DNA of 64,000 bases from Streptomyces polyasparticus. GTDB taxonomy: Bacteria; Actinomycetota; Actinomycetes; Streptomycetales; Streptomycetaceae. Position numbers and translations under genes: made by a program. Positions 15,838-24,120 of the stretch are shown piece after piece. How positions within the stretch are numbered: the first letter of the stretch is position 1; every line of letters starts with the position of its first letter. Under the pieces are notes generated by a model. That model worked only from the letters and a program-made list of their open reading frames with translations. It was not told where the DNA came from and did no database searches. Location of the stretch: the NCBI RefSeq assembly GCF_014493765.1, contig NZ_JACTVJ010000002.1, forward strand, positions 62,001-126,000, read 5' to 3'.

Positions 15838-16175
15838 GGACCGTGGTGAAGGCCGAGGGTGTGCCCGAGGTGACCGACGCGGATTTCGAGCAGGAGGTGC
15901 TGAAGGCCGAGCTGCCCGTGCTCGTCGAGTACACGGCCTCCTGGTGCGGACCCTGCCGGCAGCTGGCACCCGTGCTCAGTGAGATCGCCCGCGAGGAGGG
16001 CGAGCGTCTGAAGGTGGTGCAGCTGGATGTGGACGCCAACCCTGGTACGACGACGGCGTACGGTGTCCTGTCGATGCCCACGCTGATGGTGTTCAAGGGC
16101 GGTGAGCCGGTGTGGCAGGTGGTCGGCGCCCGCCCCAAGCGCAAGCTGCTCGCGGAGCTGGCCGAGGTGGTCTGA
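15834..16175 (+). CDS. Thioredoxin
   Basis: 113 residues with a complete thioredoxin fold. Active site WCGPC has Cys38 and Cys41, and the conserved cis-proline is in SMPTLMVF. It reduces protein disulfides in the cytoplasm using electrons from thioredoxin reductase. GTG 15834 overlaps the merR stop by 4 bp; a second GTG at 15843 is possible. Coupling to a cysteine-containing MerR regulator suggests redox-responsive expression. Confidence 0.93.
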   Translation: MRTVVKAEGVPEVTDADFEQEVLKAELPVLVEYTASWCGPCRQLAPVLSEIAREEGERLKVVQLDVDANPGTTTAYGVLSMPTLMVFKGGEPVWQVVGARPKRKLLAELAEVV

Positions 16176-16284
16176 GGACCGTCCGGTCCGGGACTCGTTC
16201 GGATCGCTGCGCTGGTGGGGCGGTTTCGGAAGGCCGAGGGTGGAGGGGAACGACCTCCGCCCGTACGTCTCCCGGAGCCGCCCC

Positions 16285-16812
16285 ATGCGCCGTCCGCCGC
16301 GCCCGCCCGTGCGGGCCCTTCTGCCGCTGCGACCGCTCGCCCTCGCCCTCCTGCTCGCGCTCACAGGCGCCACGGCCGCACACGCTGCAGCCGCACCCAT
16401 CACGGCACCCGCCTCAAGCGCGGCCTCCGCCCCCTGCGAAGACCCACGTGACCAGGCCCGCAGCGTCCTCGCCCGCGGACTCGCCGTCTACGCGCCGCAC
16501 CTCACGCCCGCCCAACGCGCCGAACTGGCCGACCACTTGGTGCGGAACGTCCTCGTACCCGCCGTACGGGATGAGAGCGCCACGGCGCTGCTCGCCAAGG
16601 TCCGTCCGCTGGCCGCGCTCACCCGGGGGGACGTACAGCAGGGCACGGCCGTCTTCCGGGAGCTCCTGCACGTGGCCGCCGCCGATCAGAGCGCGAGTGC
16701 TCCCGTGCGCCTGGCGACGTCCGGTCTGGAGCGCGACCTCGTCAACGCCCTAGGCCTGATGGCCGTGTTCGCGGACGCTCTCGCCGATCTGAGCGCGCCT
16801 GCCCGGAGCTGA
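16285..16812 (+). CDS. Secreted hypothetical protein
   Basis: 175 residues from ATG 16285, preceded by CGGAG with a 7-nt spacer. A signal peptide (Arg/Pro-rich n-region, Leu-rich core, cleavage near ATAAHAAA at about residue 37) is followed by an Ala-rich helical domain with a single cysteine (APCEDP). No family recognised. Its last 63 bp overlap the 3' end of the opposite-strand regulator gene. Confidence 0.7.
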   Translation: MRRPPRPPVRALLPLRPLALALLLALTGATAAHAAAAPITAPASSAASAPCEDPRDQARSVLARGLAVYAPHLTPAQRAELADHLVRNVLVPAVRDESATALLAKVRPLAALTRGDVQQGTAVFRELLHVAAADQSASAPVRLATSGLERDLVNALGLMAVFADALADLSAPARS

Positions 16813-17673
16813 ACCGGAGCGGCCCGGAGCCGCGTCCGCACCGTCCGCGCCCATCCCCGCGAGCAGCCGAAGGGCGTCCTCGGTCGGGCTGCCCGGGGGA
16901 GCGGAGAGCACGATCAGCTCCATGCCCGAGGCGTCGGGCAGCGCGAAGTTCTCCTGGTGCAGTTCGAGCAGGCCGACCAGCGGATGGCGGTAGGCCTTGC
17001 GCCCGTGGGTGCGGGCCTTCACATCCGCCCGGGCCCACAGCCGCCGGAACCGGTCGCTGCCCATCGCCAACTCCCCGATCAGCGAGGCCAGTCGGGGATC
17101 GTCGGGGTACTGCCCGGCCGCGAGGCGCAGATGCCCGACCACGTCGAGCGTGCACTGCTCCCAGTCCGCGTAGAGCCCGCGCTCGGTCTCCTCCAGGAAG
17201 ATGTGCCGCGCGGTGTTGAGTCCCGCCGTCGGCCGCCCGTAGAGCAGCTCGGCGAGCCGGTTCCCGGCCCGTACGTCAAGGCGGTGGTCCAGGATCAGCG
17301 CGGGCGCGTCGCGCACGAGGTCGAGCACGCGCAGGAGCTCGGGGCGGACCCGTACGGCCGGTGCCTTCGTGCGCCGCCGTCGCTGACGCGCGAGCCGGTA
17401 GAGGTGCTCGCGCTCGGTCTCGTCCAGACCGAGCACCCGCGCGAGCGCGTCGAGCACCTGCTCGGAGGGCTGCGTCGCGCGGCCCTGCTCCAGGCGTACG
17501 TAGTAGTCGACGCTCACTCCGGACAGATGCGCGACCTCTTCGCGGCGCAGCCCGGCCACCCGCCGCCGGCCGTCGGTCGTGATGCCGACGGCCGCCGGGT
17601 CGACCCGGGAGCGCCGCGTCCGCAGAAAGCCCGCCAGATCCTCCGTGGCACCGAGTCCCGCAAGATCGTCCAT
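16750..17673 (-). CDS. XRE-type regulator with MmyB-like ligand domain
   Basis: 307 residues from ATG 17673. N-terminal helix-turn-helix with the family signature FLRTRRSRV...GLRREEVAHLSGVSVDYYVRLEQGR (residues about 16-65; given in parts), then a conserved C-terminal domain (RAGNRLAELLYG, LVGLLELHQENF) of the MmyB-like ligand-binding type. In actinomycetes such genes commonly sit next to and repress an oxidoreductase or short-chain dehydrogenase gene. Here it is divergent from an NAD(P)H oxidoreductase, which is the likely target. Its 3' end overlaps the convergent secreted-protein gene by 63 bp. Confidence 0.9.
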   Translation of the reverse strand: MDDLAGLGATEDLAGFLRTRRSRVDPAAVGITTDGRRRVAGLRREEVAHLSGVSVDYYVRLEQGRATQPSEQVLDALARVLGLDETEREHLYRLARQRRRRTKAPAVRVRPELLRVLDLVRDAPALILDHRLDVRAGNRLAELLYGRPTAGLNTARHIFLEETERGLYADWEQCTLDVVGHLRLAAGQYPDDPRLASLIGELAMGSDRFRRLWARADVKARTHGRKAYRHPLVGLLELHQENFALPDASGMELIVLSAPPGSPTEDALRLLAGMGADGADAAPGRSGSAPGRRAQIGESVREHGHQA

Positions 17674-17735
17674 GCCCCCAAGTATGGCCTCGGGGTACGC
17701 CGCCGAGGGTGGCCCTGCCAGTACCAGGAACTCCG

Positions 17736-17746
17736 TTCCGACGGAA
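17736..17746. promoter_or_regulatory. Candidate operator, regulator/oxidoreductase gap
   Basis: TTCCGACGGAA is a palindrome with 5-bp arms and a central A, in the middle of the 155-bp divergent intergenic region. Confidence 0.4.
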
Positions 17747-17828
17747 GCGGCGCCCCTGAACAACGCGCGCCGCAGAGCCCAGGATCAAGGCATCCGATCC
17801 GATGCACGACCGATCCCGGGGAGTTCCC

Positions 17829-18608
17829 ATGAAGACGCTGATCGTCCACGCCCACCCCGAACCGAAGTCCCTCAACAGCTCGCTCAAGGACGTCGCCGTG
17901 GCCACCCTGGAGGGTGCCGGGCACGAGGTACGGGTGAGCGATCTGTACGCGATGAACTGGAAGGCGGCCGTGGACGCGGGGGACTACGGTCTCGACGCGT
18001 CGAGCCGGCTGCATGTCGCCCGCGACTCGGGCCACGCCTTCGAGACAGGGACACTCGCCGAAGAGGTCCGCGCCGAGCAGGAGAAGCTGCTCTGGGCGGA
18101 CACCGTGATCTTCCAGTTCCCGCTGTGGTGGTACTCGATGCCGGCGATCCTCAAGGGCTGGGTGGACCGGGTGTTCACCTATCGCTTCGCGTACGGAGTC
18201 GGCGAGCACAGCGAGGTCAAGTACGGGGAGCGCTACGGCGAGGGCACGCTCGCGGGCAGGAAGGCGCTGCTGTCGGTGACCGTCGGCGGCCCCGAGGCGC
18301 ACTACGGACCGCGCGGGATCAACGGCCCGATCGACGATCTGCTGTTCCCGATCCAGCACGGGATCCTGTACTACCCCGGCATCGAGTCCGTACCGCCGTT
18401 CGTCCTGTACGGCACCGACCGGATGACCGAGCAGGAGTTCCCCGACGTGGCCAAGGCCTGGCGGGAGCGGCTGCTCGCGCTGGAGACGACCGAGCCCATC
18501 CCGTACCGCCGGCAGAACTTCGGCGACTACGAGATCCCGTCGCTGCAGTTGAAGGAGGGGCTGGAGCCCGTGGGACGCACGGGATTCGGGCTCCACGTAC
18601 GGGCATGA
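17829..18608 (+). CDS. NAD(P)H dehydrogenase (quinone), flavodoxin-like fold
   Basis: 259 residues from ATG 17829, preceded by GGGGAG. Flavodoxin_2/NQO1-type signatures: KTLIVHAHPEPKSLNSSL at the N-terminus for FMN/FAD phosphate binding and FPLWWYSMPAILKGWVDRVF for the isoalloxazine contact. Predicted two-electron reduction of quinones or electrophiles with NAD(P)H in the cytosol. It is divergent from an XRE/MmyB-type regulator that likely represses it until an electrophile is present (inference from the usual arrangement). Confidence 0.9.
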   Translation: MKTLIVHAHPEPKSLNSSLKDVAVATLEGAGHEVRVSDLYAMNWKAAVDAGDYGLDASSRLHVARDSGHAFETGTLAEEVRAEQEKLLWADTVIFQFPLWWYSMPAILKGWVDRVFTYRFAYGVGEHSEVKYGERYGEGTLAGRKALLSVTVGGPEAHYGPRGINGPIDDLLFPIQHGILYYPGIESVPPFVLYGTDRMTEQEFPDVAKAWRERLLALETTEPIPYRRQNFGDYEIPSLQLKEGLEPVGRTGFGLHVRA

Positions 18609-18623
18609 GAAAACCCCGGCCGA

Positions 18624-18654
18624 TTGACAGCCGAGGCATTTCCCCGCGTATATT
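18624..18654 (+). promoter_or_regulatory. Strong consensus promoter of helD
   Basis: TTGACA (18624-18629) and TATATT (18649-18654) are separated by 19 bp. The hexamers are close to the vegetative sigma consensus, rare at this quality in Streptomyces. Transcription would start near 18661. Confidence 0.6.
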
Positions 18655-18659
18655 GGGTG

Positions 18660-18697
18660 TTTCTGTGCACACAGAAAAGGGCCTCTCGAAGAGGCCC
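18660..18697 (+). promoter_or_regulatory. Two tandem leader hairpins upstream of helD
   Basis: TTTCTGTG (18660-18667) pairs with CACAGAAA (18670-18677). GGGCCTCT (18679-18686) pairs with AGAGGCCC (18690-18697). They lie at the predicted 5' end of the helD transcript, before the ribosome-binding site GAGGAG (18719-18724). The second has no T-tract. They could be an attenuator, mRNA-stabilising structures or protein-binding sites. Confidence 0.6.
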
Positions 18698-18729
18698 AAC
18701 GAACACACCATAACCCGCGAGGAGCTGAA

Positions 18730-21033
18730 TTGTCAACCGGGTCTACGGGCGAAATCGCGTCCGAGGAGCTGCGGAGCGAGCAGGAATTCGTCGCCCGCGT
18801 GTATGCGCGTCTCGGGCAGCTCCAGGAGGCGGCCGAGCAGTCCGCCGAATCGGCCCTTGCGCAGGTGGGGACCGGGCGGCAGGCCCGTCTCGAGCGGGAT
18901 GTCGCGGCCTTGGAGAAGGGCCGTCTGGTCGCCGAGCTGAACGGTGTGGAAAACGGCCTGGTCTTCGGGCGTATTGATCTCAATCATCCCGACAATCTCG
19001 TCGAGGAACGGGACAACTTTCACATCGGGCGTATCGGAATCCGCGCCGACGACCGTGAGCGCACCCCGATTCTGATCGACTGGCGTGCCGATGTCGCACG
19101 GCCTTTCTATCTCGCGACCAGCCATGTGCCCATGGGTCTGCGCCGGCGCAGACACATCACCATGCAGGGGCACGAGGTCCTCGCGCTGCACGACGAGATC
19201 CTCGACCTGACCGACGAGGAGCGCACCGGGTTCGAGGACCCGAACGGCGACGCCGTCCTGCTCGCCGCCCTCAATGCCGCCCGTACGGGGCGGATGGGCG
19301 ACATCGTGCAGACCATCCAGGCCGAGCAGGACCGCATCATCCGCGCACCGCACCAGGGCGTGATGGTCGTGGAGGGCGGACCCGGCACCGGCAAGACGGC
19401 AGTCGCGCTGCACCGGGCCGCGTATCTGCTCTACGCACAGCGTGAACTGCTCGCCAAGCGCGCCGTGTTGATCGTCGGTCCGAACCCGGCCTTCCTCGGC
19501 TACATCGGGGAGGTGCTGCCCTCGCTCGGCGAGACCGGGGTGCTGCTCGCCACGATCGGCGAACTCTTCCCCGGCGTGCACGCCACCGGCGAGGACACCC
19601 AGGGCGCGGCCGAGGTGAAGGGCCGGGCCGCGATGGCGGAGATCCTGGCCGAGTACGTGAGCGACCACCAGTCCGTGCCCGACATGGTCCTGGAGATCGA
19701 CCACGAGGACCACGGCACGCTGCTCATCGACCGCGCCATGGCCGAGGAGGCCAGGACCGCCGCGCGCGAGATGCGGCTGCCGCACAACCTCGCGCGCCCG
19801 TACTTCGCGTTCCGTATCGTGGACGCGCTGACCGAGCAGCTCGTCGAGCGCATCGGTGCCGACCCCTTCGGCGGCCCGAACCTGCTCGGCCCGGACGACA
19901 CCGCACAGCTCGGCAAGGACGTCGCGACCAGCGCCGCGGTGCACGGCGCCATCGCGGAGCTCTGGCCGGAGCTGACACCGCAGCGGCTCGTACGGGAGTT
20001 CCTCGCCGATCCCGTCGGCTATCTCCCGGACGCCGACGCCGAGTTGATCAAGCGCACCGGCGGTGCCTGGACCTCCGCCGACATCCCGCTGCTCGACGAG
20101 GCGGCGGAACTGCTCGGTGTGGACGACTCGGCCGAGCGGGCCCGCCAGGAGGCCGAGCGGCAGCGGCGGATCGAGTACGCGCAGGGCGTCCTCGACCTCT
20201 CGTACGCCTCGCGCACCTACGAGTTCGAGGACAAGGAAGAGCTCGACGAGGACGCGGCCGAGGTGCTCTCGGCGCACGACATCATCGATGCCGAGCGGAT
20301 GGCCGAACGCCAGGAGGAGGCCGATCTGCGCAGCGCCGCCGAGCGGGCCGCGGCCGACCGCACCTGGGCGTTCGGGCACATCATCGTGGACGAGGCGCAG
20401 GAGCTGTCGGCGATGGCCTGGCGGCTGCTCATGCGCCGCTCGCCCACCAAGTCGATGACGCTTGTGGGCGATCCGGCCCAGACCGGGGACGCGGCCGCGC
20501 TCGGCTCGTGGTCCTCGATCCTCGCGCCGTACGTGGGCGACCGCTTCGAGCACGTACGGCTGCGGGTCAACTACCGCACCCCGTCGGAGGTGATGGACCT
20601 CGCCGCGGCGGTCCTGCGCACCGAGCACCCGCAGGCGCAGCCGCCCGCCTCGGTGCGCTCGACCGGGGTCCCGCCGTGGATCAGCCGGGTCGCGGCCGAC
20701 GAGCTGCCGGCGGCGGTCGCGGAGGCCGTGGGCCGTGAACTCCCGGAGGAGGGACGGCTCGCGGTGATCGCCCCGCGCGAGCTGCACGCGGCCCTCGCCG
20801 CGCGGCTCGACGGGGTGCGGCCGAGCACCGTGCCGGACCTCACGCAGCGGGTGGTGCTCCTGGACGCGCGCCAGTCGAAGGGCCTGGAGTTCGACGCGGT
20901 GCTGCTCGTGGAGCCGGCCGGGCTCGCCACCAGCGACCTGTACGTGGCGCTCACCCGCGCCACCCAGCGCTTGGGCATCCTGCACACGGCCGACCTGCCA
21001 CAGAGCCTCGCGGAGGCGGCCGCGGCGCGTTAG
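18730..21033 (+). CDS. helD: HelD-type RNA polymerase-associated helicase
   Basis: 767 residues, start TTG with GAGGAG 5 nt upstream. An N-terminal coiled coil (about 12-65) is followed by UvrD-like helicase domain 1A with Walker A GGPGTGKT (216-223), a central insertion, motif II IIVDEAQE, motif III VGDPAQTGD, and C-terminal motifs (QSKGLEFDAVLLVEP, YVALTRATQRL). HelD proteins bind stalled RNA polymerase and free it from DNA, and actinobacterial members can displace rifamycins (established for the family). The structured leader suggests regulated expression. Whether this one gives rifamycin tolerance cannot be told from sequence alone. Confidence 0.88.
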   Translation: MSTGSTGEIASEELRSEQEFVARVYARLGQLQEAAEQSAESALAQVGTGRQARLERDVAALEKGRLVAELNGVENGLVFGRIDLNHPDNLVEERDNFHIGRIGIRADDRERTPILIDWRADVARPFYLATSHVPMGLRRRRHITMQGHEVLALHDEILDLTDEERTGFEDPNGDAVLLAALNAARTGRMGDIVQTIQAEQDRIIRAPHQGVMVVEGGPGTGKTAVALHRAAYLLYAQRELLAKRAVLIVGPNPAFLGYIGEVLPSLGETGVLLATIGELFPGVHATGEDTQGAAEVKGRAAMAEILAEYVSDHQSVPDMVLEIDHEDHGTLLIDRAMAEEARTAAREMRLPHNLARPYFAFRIVDALTEQLVERIGADPFGGPNLLGPDDTAQLGKDVATSAAVHGAIAELWPELTPQRLVREFLADPVGYLPDADAELIKRTGGAWTSADIPLLDEAAELLGVDDSAERARQEAERQRRIEYAQGVLDLSYASRTYEFEDKEELDEDAAEVLSAHDIIDAERMAERQEEADLRSAAERAAADRTWAFGHIIVDEAQELSAMAWRLLMRRSPTKSMTLVGDPAQTGDAAALGSWSSILAPYVGDRFEHVRLRVNYRTPSEVMDLAAAVLRTEHPQAQPPASVRSTGVPPWISRVAADELPAAVAEAVGRELPEEGRLAVIAPRELHAALAARLDGVRPSTVPDLTQRVVLLDARQSKGLEFDAVLLVEPAGLATSDLYVALTRATQRLGILHTADLPQSLAEAAAAR

Positions 21034-21056
21034 ATGCCGTACGCCTGAGCCCGTGT

Positions 21057-21097
21057 GTCCCTGCGCCCGCCTGCGTATCCCCGGCGGGCGCAGGGAC
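21057..21097. terminator. Bidirectional terminator after helD
   Basis: A 15-bp perfect stem (21057-21071 with 21083-21097, arm GTCCCTGCGCCCGCC) with an 11-nt loop separates helD from the convergent membrane-protein gene. Confidence 0.85.
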
Positions 21098-21104
21098 TCT
21101 GCCC

Positions 21105-22457
21105 TCAGGACGGGCGTCTGCGGATCGCGTTGGTGAGGCCGACGATGAACAGCGTGGCGAACACCCAGGCACCCACCTGCGCCACCCACGACGCCAGGAC
21201 GAAGACCAGACCGGGAGCGCCCAGGCCCGGGCTGCACCCCTCCAGCTGCTGCATCCGGATGAGCGGCAGGCTGGCCTCGACGGCGCGGCCGATGCGTTCC
21301 ACGGAGCGGCAGCCCGTGCCGTCGAGCCCGCCTCCCCACAGGGCGAGCGCGCTCATCACGATGAAGATCCCCAGCAGCCCGAACAAGGCCCGCCAGGGGT
21401 GGTGCCCGAAGCCGATGGTGACACCGGCCAGTTGCTGCCAGAACCGCAGCAGCACGCTGCGGTCCCTCGTTCTGCGCAGCTGGTCGCGGTGCTGGGCGAT
21501 GAGTACCTGCCGGGCCTCGTGCTCGTCGCCCTGTTCGCGGTAGCGGCTCGCCAGATGCTGGTACGGCTGGGAGCGGTAGGCCGGGGTCTCCTCCGACAGG
21601 AGCGCGATCCACTGCTTGACGTCGATCCGTGCGTCGAGAACGCCGAACTCCAGGTCGTCCAGGGCGACGAGCGTGCGGCCGGGGCTGCGGTTGGCGCGGA
21701 CCGTCTCGGGCGAGACCTCCATCCGGCCGCGGATCCGGCTGCCGCGCAGGTCGACCTTGGGGTGCGGATCGTGGCCCGAGGAGTCGCTCGACAGGTCCTG
21801 GGACGTGATGTTGATGTGGTCGGCGCGGAAGTCGGCGAGCACCTCCATCGAGCGCGCGGACAGCGCGGGACCGAGTCCGGAGCGCAGCCGCGCCGTGGAC
21901 AGATCGAGGGCGCCCTCGATCGTGGACACATGCAGCCGGACCGCCCCGTCCTTGCCGCCGCCCCGTGCGGTGAACTCCTCGTTGAGCCGCAGATCGCCAC
22001 CCACTTTGAGCTGGACGCCGAACAGGGCCGTACCGAGGTCGTTCTTGGTCCTGGCGGAGGACAGGGAGGCGTATCCGCCGATCTTGGCGCTGAACAGGTT
22101 CAGGGACGACCGCTCGCCGGCGGAGGACATCCGCGCGTGGCTGAGGTCCAGGTCCCCGTCGACCCGCAGCCGGCTCGCGGTCAGGGAGGGGCCGCTGCTG
22201 TTGGTGAGGTTCGCCCGTACGAGGTCGGCCTTGCCGCCCAGGGTGGCGTCGGTGAAGGGCAGGGTGCCGGTCGGGCTCGTCGAGCCGGAGGCCCGTAACT
22301 CCTGCATCATCAGGCCGGTGGTGACCCGGGTGCGGTCGCAGTCGACGGCCGTGCCGAGGGGGTTGCCGACGATGCCCCGCGACAGATGCAGCCGGCCCCC
22401 GATCTCCGCGCCGCGCAAGGTCAGCGCGGCGCCCGGACCAGGCGGCCGCGTCCCCAT
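21105..22457 (-). CDS. Beta-helix repeat membrane protein (main frame)
   Basis: 450 residues from ATG 22457. The N-terminal two-thirds is built of roughly 20-residue repeats of the type LRGAEIGGRLHL, LRVDGDLDLSHA, LKVGGDLRLNEE, STIEGALDLSTA, consistent with a right-handed beta-helix. After a helical linker come two or three membrane segments near the C-terminus (GLLGIFIVMSALALW and VFVLASWVAQVGAWVFATLF), so the helix is probably cytoplasmic. Function unknown. The start of this frame falls inside the first repeat, and the natural N-terminus is probably encoded in another frame upstream (22421-22585), indicating a frameshift. Confidence 0.65.
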   Translation of the reverse strand: MGTRPPGPGAALTLRGAEIGGRLHLSRGIVGNPLGTAVDCDRTRVTTGLMMQELRASGSTSPTGTLPFTDATLGGKADLVRANLTNSSGPSLTASRLRVDGDLDLSHARMSSAGERSSLNLFSAKIGGYASLSSARTKNDLGTALFGVQLKVGGDLRLNEEFTARGGGKDGAVRLHVSTIEGALDLSTARLRSGLGPALSARSMEVLADFRADHINITSQDLSSDSSGHDPHPKVDLRGSRIRGRMEVSPETVRANRSPGRTLVALDDLEFGVLDARIDVKQWIALLSEETPAYRSQPYQHLASRYREQGDEHEARQVLIAQHRDQLRRTRDRSVLLRFWQQLAGVTIGFGHHPWRALFGLLGIFIVMSALALWGGGLDGTGCRSVERIGRAVEASLPLIRMQQLEGCSPGLGAPGLVFVLASWVAQVGAWVFATLFIVGLTNAIRRRPS

Positions 22458-22585
22458 CGGCGCATCGCCTCCGGCGCCTTGCGCTCCTGTGTGCGCGCGA
22501 CCGCCGGGCCTTCCAGCAGGATCTGCTGGCGGACCGCGTGCTCCAGCGCGGAGCGCGGCTCGTCGTCCCCTTGAGCCCCCGTCAT
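22421..22585 (-). pseudogene. Displaced N-terminal fragment of the beta-helix gene
   Basis: ATG 22585 (AAGGTG 5 nt upstream) opens a 54-residue frame beginning MTGAQGDDEPRSALEHAV that ends at TGA 22421. It overlaps the main frame shifted by one base. Joining the two near the GGGG run at 22452-22455 (minus strand) restores a continuous N-terminus leading into the first repeat. A one-base deletion, a sequencing error or a -1 slip would all explain it. Confidence 0.5.
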
Positions 22586-22740
22586 GGATTCACCTTACGG
22601 AGGCATGTATGGGGTGACCACATATCGCGCGAAAGGAAAGTCTCAACTCCCTTCAGGCATAAGGCAGTTGACGTATTGAAGTCGAAGCGGAAGGTGCGCC
22701 GGCCTGCGGTGGTGTCAGAGCCGGGTGGCAGCATGCGGGT

Positions 22741-24066
22741 ATGACCGAACATCTGGACGACATCCCGGACGGAATCCTGGACGATCCGCGGCGGTTGCTC
22801 GCCGCCGGGCGCCCGGCGGTGCGCGCGCTCATCGAGGACGGGGGTGCCGGGCCGGGACGTGAGGTGTTCCTCCAGGCCGAGGCGATATTCGGCGGTGCGG
22901 ACGTGCCGCGCGCCGAATTCGCCGCCTGGCTGCAGTTCGCCGCCCGGATGCTCGGCGAGCACGCGTACGCGGAGCGGATCGCCGAGGCCGAACCGGGTAT
23001 GCCCTGGCGCACGGTCTGGGCTTGGTGGCGGCCGGTCAACGGGTTCGTGGCGCAACCGAGTCTGACCGGATACGACGGGTATGCGGGGCGGCACGGGTAC
23101 GGGGACGGGGTGCTCATCGAAGTCCGTACCTCCTTCGGGCAGGAGCGGACCTGGCTGGACGAGGCGACGGGCCGCCCGGTCCCCGCACCCGATCCGGACG
23201 CTCTGACCCCCGCGCCCGGGGACGATCCGGCGGACGGCACACCGGACCTCGCCGACCTGGAGCTGACCGCGCCCGAGTGCTGGGAGGACGCGTCGGCCGT
23301 CACGGTCGTGGAGGGCCGCACGCGTCATCTCGTCGAGAGCGTGCACGGCATCGCGCTGATCGAGACGGATCCGAAGGTCCTCGGCGACTGGCCGCGCGGC
23401 GAGATCGACTGGTCGTCGGCCGAGGAGGGCTCGCCGGGGCCCGAGCCGCGGGCAGTGCGGCCCGAGGGTCCGCTCACCACGGCCAGGGTCGCCGAAGTCT
23501 TCGGCGAGCGGCGGGTGCTGCGGCTCTCCGAGGAGGAGCTGCCCGATGCCGTCGAGCACGCCGGGACCCGGGAGTTCCTGCGGGGCGTCGGCGTACCCAC
23601 GTACTGGGCGTGCCACGGAGGGGAGTTCGAGCTGCTGCCGCTCGACGCGTGGCGGGCGCCCGCCGACGGCGAGCTGTCCGCCGACGGGCTGCCGCAGGGT
23701 GTGACGCCCGGCGACCTGCTCGTCTTCGCCCGCGTCGACTACGGTCGGCTGTATCTGCACCGGAGCGCGGGCACGGTGCACATCTGGACCAAGGTGACCA
23801 GGCCGCAGGGCGTGGGGCACCCCTTCCTGATCGCCATCGCCCCGGACCTGGACGTCTTCACCCGCTGCCTGGAGGCGATCAACCGCTACCGCAACGCGTG
23901 CTGGCACCCGTATCCCGACGAGGGCGACCAGGAGGACCTGGCCGAGGTGTACCTGGCGGAGATGGAGGAGCTCGCGCCCGGTCTCTTCGAGCGCGGCACC
24001 CCGAGCGGCGAGCTGTGGAGCTGCCTGTACGCGGGGATCACGGAGCTGAGCGAGGACGGGTTCTGA
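22741..24066 (+). CDS. SUKH-like (immunity-type) protein
   Basis: 441 residues, cytoplasmic, acidic. The C-terminal half (from about residue 250: RVAEVFGERRVLRLSEEELP, EFLRGVGVPTYW, then HPFLIAIAPDLDVFTRCLEAIN and WHPYPDEGDQEDLAEVY) resembles SUKH-4-type proteins. Many of these are immunity proteins for polymorphic nucleic-acid toxins, though many Streptomyces copies stand alone. The N-terminal half (PWRTVWAWWRPVNGF) is not recognised. No toxin gene is adjacent. The ATG start lacks a good ribosome-binding site; the upstream 155 bp is relatively AT-rich. Confidence 0.7.
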   Translation: MTEHLDDIPDGILDDPRRLLAAGRPAVRALIEDGGAGPGREVFLQAEAIFGGADVPRAEFAAWLQFAARMLGEHAYAERIAEAEPGMPWRTVWAWWRPVNGFVAQPSLTGYDGYAGRHGYGDGVLIEVRTSFGQERTWLDEATGRPVPAPDPDALTPAPGDDPADGTPDLADLELTAPECWEDASAVTVVEGRTRHLVESVHGIALIETDPKVLGDWPRGEIDWSSAEEGSPGPEPRAVRPEGPLTTARVAEVFGERRVLRLSEEELPDAVEHAGTREFLRGVGVPTYWACHGGEFELLPLDAWRAPADGELSADGLPQGVTPGDLLVFARVDYGRLYLHRSAGTVHIWTKVTRPQGVGHPFLIAIAPDLDVFTRCLEAINRYRNACWHPYPDEGDQEDLAEVYLAEMEELAPGLFERGTPSGELWSCLYAGITELSEDGF

Positions 24067-24073
24067 GGTGGGC

Positions 24074-24111
24074 GGGTGGGCTCCCCGGCCGGTCCGCCGG
24101 GGAGCCCACCC
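24074..24111. terminator. Bidirectional terminator SUKH / glgB
   Basis: A 15-bp perfect stem (24074-24088 with 24097-24111, arm GGGTGGGCTCCCCGG) with an 8-nt loop lies between convergent genes. Confidence 0.85.
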
Positions 24112-24120
24112 ACCCCTGTC

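Noticed and set aside
18679-18697. Direct claim that this repeat is the rifamycin-associated element
   Set aside because: Size and inverted-repeat form fit, but the sequence differs at several positions from what I remember, and memory is not sufficient evidence; kept only as a test.
18733-21612. 959-codon frame antisense to helD
   Set aside because: The Arg/Gly/Val-rich sequence has no domains and mirrors the coding frame of helD; a GC-rich shadow.
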